Assembly (NCBI GenBank): GCA_029259605.1
Contig: JAJDEV010000107.1
Location: 1-64,000 of the forward strand
Source: Planctomycetota bacterium
GTDB lineage: Bacteria > Planctomycetota > UBA1135 > GCA-002686595
DNA: 64,000 nt
Reading direction: 5' to 3'
In this document: positions 62,125 through 64,000 of the stretch, in pieces
Layout of the letters: the number at the start of each line of letters is the position of its first letter
Position numbering within the stretch: position 1 is the stretch's first letter
Notes under the pieces: generated by a model
Told to the model about the DNA's origin: nothing
Database searches by the model: none
What the model saw: only the letters and a program-made list of their open reading frames with translations
Translations under genes and position numbers: made by a program

Positions 62125-62457
62125 CTTAGCCCGATCGATTCTGAACTGACTGCACTGGTGTTGCGCCTCTCACCTCAGTTCTGGTCTCGCGCGGCAACGG
62201 ACGCCGGTTTGAACCGGATTTCCTCGGAGAACCCCCAACCCGGGGCTCCGCCGAGGAAGACGCAAACCGTGTTTCGGCCCCCGCGAGCTGTCCATGCCTC
62301 GAGTAGAGCAAGGGCCGAGACGTGGAATGCGGGTCCAGCGTCACCGTCGAGCAACACCGAGGCAGTCTGTTCGGATCGATTGCTGACGCTGCACTGCGGA
62401 CGCCGCAACCCAGCAGTCCGTGGTGGAACTCACGATGTCTTCGGAGCGTGATGAATG
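62125..62457. other. Intergenic remnant region with possible decayed coding fragment
   Basis: About 330 bp of somewhat lower GC than neighbours. On the minus strand a TTG-started frame (62408 to 62175, 77 codons) reads LLDGDAGPAFHVSALALLEA and NTVCVFLGGAPGWGFSEEIR, which looks like protein but matches nothing I know; it may be a fragment of a lost gene. A solo family B end follows at 62410-62442, and the family A copy begins at 62458. No RNA gene was seen. Confidence 0.3.
62410..62442 (-). repeat. Solo end of family B repeat
   Basis: AGCAGTCCGTGGTGGAACTC followed by ACGATGTCTTCGG corresponds to the inverted right end of the 166-bp family B elements, with several substitutions. The rest of the element is absent. 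It lies 16 bp before a family A copy; a similar B/A junction occurs at 60502-60516. Confidence 0.6.
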
Positions 62458-62639
62458 CTAGCCCGGATCATTCATGAGCCTTCACCGAGATCGACGCAGC
62501 TGCGCGCCATCTCAACGCTTCCCTTCCTCACCGGGTTCGACGACCCGTCAAGTCGCCTCCACGCGCTTCGGTCGCGAAGCGCTGATCTGACGCACATCTG
62601 CGTCGATCTCGGCAAAGCCTCATGAATCACCCGGGCTAG
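62458..62639 (+). repeat. Family A palindromic repeat, subtype 2
   Basis: 182 bp bounded by CTAG; left end TAGCCCGGATCATTCATGAG, right end CTCATGAATCACCCGGGCTA. It closely resembles the copy at 60513-60695, in the same orientation, including the CCGAGATCGACGCAG / CTGCGTCGATCTCGG arms and the CGCTTCGGTCGCGAAGCG inner hairpin. The right CTAG is shared with a further partial left end, TAGCCCGGGTCCTTCATGG, at 62637. Confidence 0.87.
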
Positions 62640-62863
62640 CCCGGGTCCTTCATGGCGCTTTGCCGTTCACGCGGCGCGCGCCGTGGGGCGTCGAGCGTCA
62701 CGGAACCCGGCGCGCCCTGGACACGGAGCCCTCACCTGTTTAAAAGGGTTCGCCATTTTCGGCCGTCCAGACGGCCCGATTTCGGCCCCTCGGCCATCGG
62801 TGGAGCGCGCCGCGCCTTCCGACTCCTTCCTCTCCCTACCCCTCGCCCCCTCGGTCCAAAGAC
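62636..62863. other. Partial family A end and glmU upstream region
   Basis: Starts with CTAGCCCGGGTCCTTCATGG, a further family A left end without a matching right end. The AT-rich island CCTGTTTAAAAGGG at about 62737-62750 stands out in this GC-rich DNA and may be part of the glmU promoter. No gene is visible; short frames of about 60-76 codons here have no coding look. Confidence 0.45.
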
Positions 62864-64000
62864 GTGCGTGACGGAACCGTAGTCCTCCTTGCCGCCGGGC
62901 AAGGAACGCGCATGCGGAGCGCCGGGCCCAAGGTGCTGCATTCCCTGTGCGGTCGGCCGATGCTCGGCTACGTGCTCGATCAGGCGAAGGCGCTCGAACC
63001 GGCGCGCATCCTGGTCGTCACCGGTCACGGCGGCGAGCAAGTGCGCGAGTGGGTGAACGCGGCCGAGGCGGACGAGCGCATCGTGTTCGTGACCCAGGCC
63101 GAGCAGAAGGGCACCGGGCACGCGGTCCAGATGTGCGCGGACGAGATCCGGAAGTCCGCGGGCGAAGTCGTCGTGCTGTACGGGGACATGCCGTTGCTCT
63201 CGGCCGAGACGCTCGCGCGCCTGTGCGCCGCGCGCGGCGCGTCGAACGCGGCGGCGATCACGGCCATCGCCGAGAAGCCGCGCGGGTTCGGTCGCATCTT
63301 GCGCGACGGCGATGCGTTCCGCGGCATCGTCGAGGAGAAGGACGCGACCGACGAGCAGCGCGCGATTCGCGAGGTGAACGTCGGCGTGTACTGCTTCGAC
63401 CGGGATACGCTGCTCGACGCGCTCCCGCGGCTCTCGAGCGACAACGCGCAGGGCGAGCTCTACCTGACCGACGTGCTCGGGATGGTCGTCGACGGCGGCG
63501 GCGCGGTCGAGACCGTCACGCTCGACGATCCGCGCGAGTCGATCGGGATCAACACGCTCGAACACCTGTCCGAAGCGCGCGCCGGGATCCAGGAGCGCAT
63601 CCTGCTCGGACACATGGCAACCGGCGTCGCGATCGAGGATCCGGCGACGACCTACATCGACCACGGCGTCGAGATCGGCGCCGGATCGCGCATCCTGCCC
63701 TGCACGGTGATCCGCGCGGGCGTGCGGATCGGCGCGGGGTGCGAGGTCGGTCCGTTCACGCACCTGCGCGTCGGAACCGTGCTCGAGGACGGCGCGGAAG
63801 TCGGCAACTTCACGGAAGCCAAGAAGTCGATCATCGGCGCGGGGACCAAGGCCAAGCACCTGACGTACCTCGGCGACGTCACGATCGGCGCCGGCGCGAA
63901 CATCGGCGCGGGAACGATCGTCGCCAACTACGATGGGACGCACAAACACAAGACGACCGTGGGCGACCGCGCCTTCATCGGCAGCGGTTCGATCCTGATC
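62864..64000 (+). CDS. glmU: Bifunctional GlmU (UDP-GlcNAc synthesis), cut by window end
   Basis: 379 codons of GlmU, which acetylates glucosamine 1-phosphate and joins it to UTP, supplying UDP-GlcNAc for peptidoglycan and lipid A. N-terminal uridylyltransferase motif VVLLAAGQGTRMRSAGPKVL, then TQAEQKGTGHAV, LYGDMPLL and EVNVGVYCFD. The left-handed beta-helix starts near 245 with DHGVEIGAGSRILPCTVIRA and includes GNFTEAKKSIIGAGTKAKHL and GTIVANYDGTHKHKT, which carry acetyltransferase residues. The start is taken as GTG 62864, two codons before the first conserved residue; no better ATG exists. The last about 75 residues lie beyond the window. Confidence 0.92.
   Translation, partial: MRDGTVVLLAAGQGTRMRSAGPKVLHSLCGRPMLGYVLDQAKALEPARILVVTGHGGEQVREWVNAAEADERIVFVTQAEQKGTGHAVQMCADEIRKSAGEVVVLYGDMPLLSAETLARLCAARGASNAAAITAIAEKPRGFGRILRDGDAFRGIVEEKDATDEQRAIREVNVGVYCFDRDTLLDALPRLSSDNAQGELYLTDVLGMVVDGGGAVETVTLDDPRESIGINTLEHLSEARAGIQERILLGHMATGVAIEDPATTYIDHGVEIGAGSRILPCTVIRAGVRIGAGCEVGPFTHLRVGTVLEDGAEVGNFTEAKKSIIGAGTKAKHLTYLGDVTIGAGANIGAGTIVANYDGTHKHKTTVGDRAFIGSGSILI

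Noticed and set aside
62737-62760. tRNA or terminator at the TTTAAAAGGGTTCGCC stretch
   Set aside because: GGTTCGCC looked like a T-loop, but no acceptor stem or anticodon arm can be folded around it, and there is no stem before the T/A run.

Overview
The window is a high-GC (roughly 68-70 % by eye), gene-dense bacterial chromosome segment. The gene content indicates a diderm that makes lipopolysaccharide: lpxK, an LpxL-type acyltransferase, hldD, hldE, a second split heptose kinase/nucleotidyltransferase pair, three GT9 heptosyltransferase-like genes and a WaaP-like core kinase. An ECF sigma factor fused to a membrane-anchored carboxypeptidase-regulatory-like tail, a large membrane-anchored Ser/Thr kinase, an FHA-GAF-sigma54 activator and many secreted hydrolases fit a high-GC Planctomycetota lineage best. 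That placement is inference: no rRNA or other taxonomic marker lies in the window, and Myxococcota or a neighbouring phylum is possible. No tRNA, rRNA, CRISPR array, phage or complete insertion sequence was seen.

Layout. 0-7.1 kb: a GT9 transferase, a small membrane protein, then a leftward operon of an M28 peptidase and a heterodimeric MdlA/MdlB-type ABC exporter. 7.4-18.6 kb: a long rightward run with a receiver-like protein, a HAD phosphatase/P-loop kinase fusion, rpoZ, lpxK, lpxL, hldD, hldE, the membrane-tethered sigma factor and a secreted gluzincin-like protein. 18.8-23.5 kb: xylA-xylB and two GT2 transferases. 23.5-28.8 kb: a serine hydrolase and tesA (leftward), divergent from ybbA-ybbP, the same arrangement as in E. 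coli. 28.8-29.2 kb: a broken DUF1624-type acetyltransferase remnant. 29.4-35.1 kb: an eight-repeat Ig-like lipoprotein, a hemerythrin-like protein, and a radical SAM gene bracketed by two copies of a 166-bp repeat. 35.1-41.0 kb: a secreted subtilase, hldA-hldC-like genes, a TauE permease and an anchored hypothetical protein. 41.1-41.9 kb: a gene-free patch full of palindromes. 41.9-47.8 kb: two glutamate dehydrogenase paralogues, a core-sugar kinase and two GT9 genes. 47.8-50 kb: an enoyl-CoA hydratase convergent with an FKBP-AhpD pair. 50.3-54.8 kb: a degenerate GGDEF protein, a MamK/MreB-like actin, an STT3-like membrane transferase and a cysteine-cluster protein. 55-60.5 kb: the sigma54 activator and Ser/Thr kinase. 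60.7-64 kb: a carboxymuconolactone-decarboxylase-like protein, psd and the start of glmU.

The most notable single object is an apparent selenoprotein gene on the minus strand (48643-49182). It is an AhpD-like peroxidase-family protein whose second redox cysteine codon is an in-frame TGA, giving C82-x-x-U85. A perfect hairpin follows with a GGUCU apical loop at nucleotides 22-26 counted from the UGA, which from memory is the spacing of the E. coli fdhF SECIS. Conventional gene calling would cut this gene at the TGA.

Other points worth attention are: a glutamate dehydrogenase pair in which one paralogue has lost two active-site lysines; a MamK-like actin next to a catalytically dead GGDEF protein; the membrane-anchored sigma factor; an STT3-like gene with no ATG, GTG or TTG at its natural start; and two families of palindromic intergenic repeats (A and B). 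The ends of these repeats, CTAG, abut or supply the stop codons of flanking genes.
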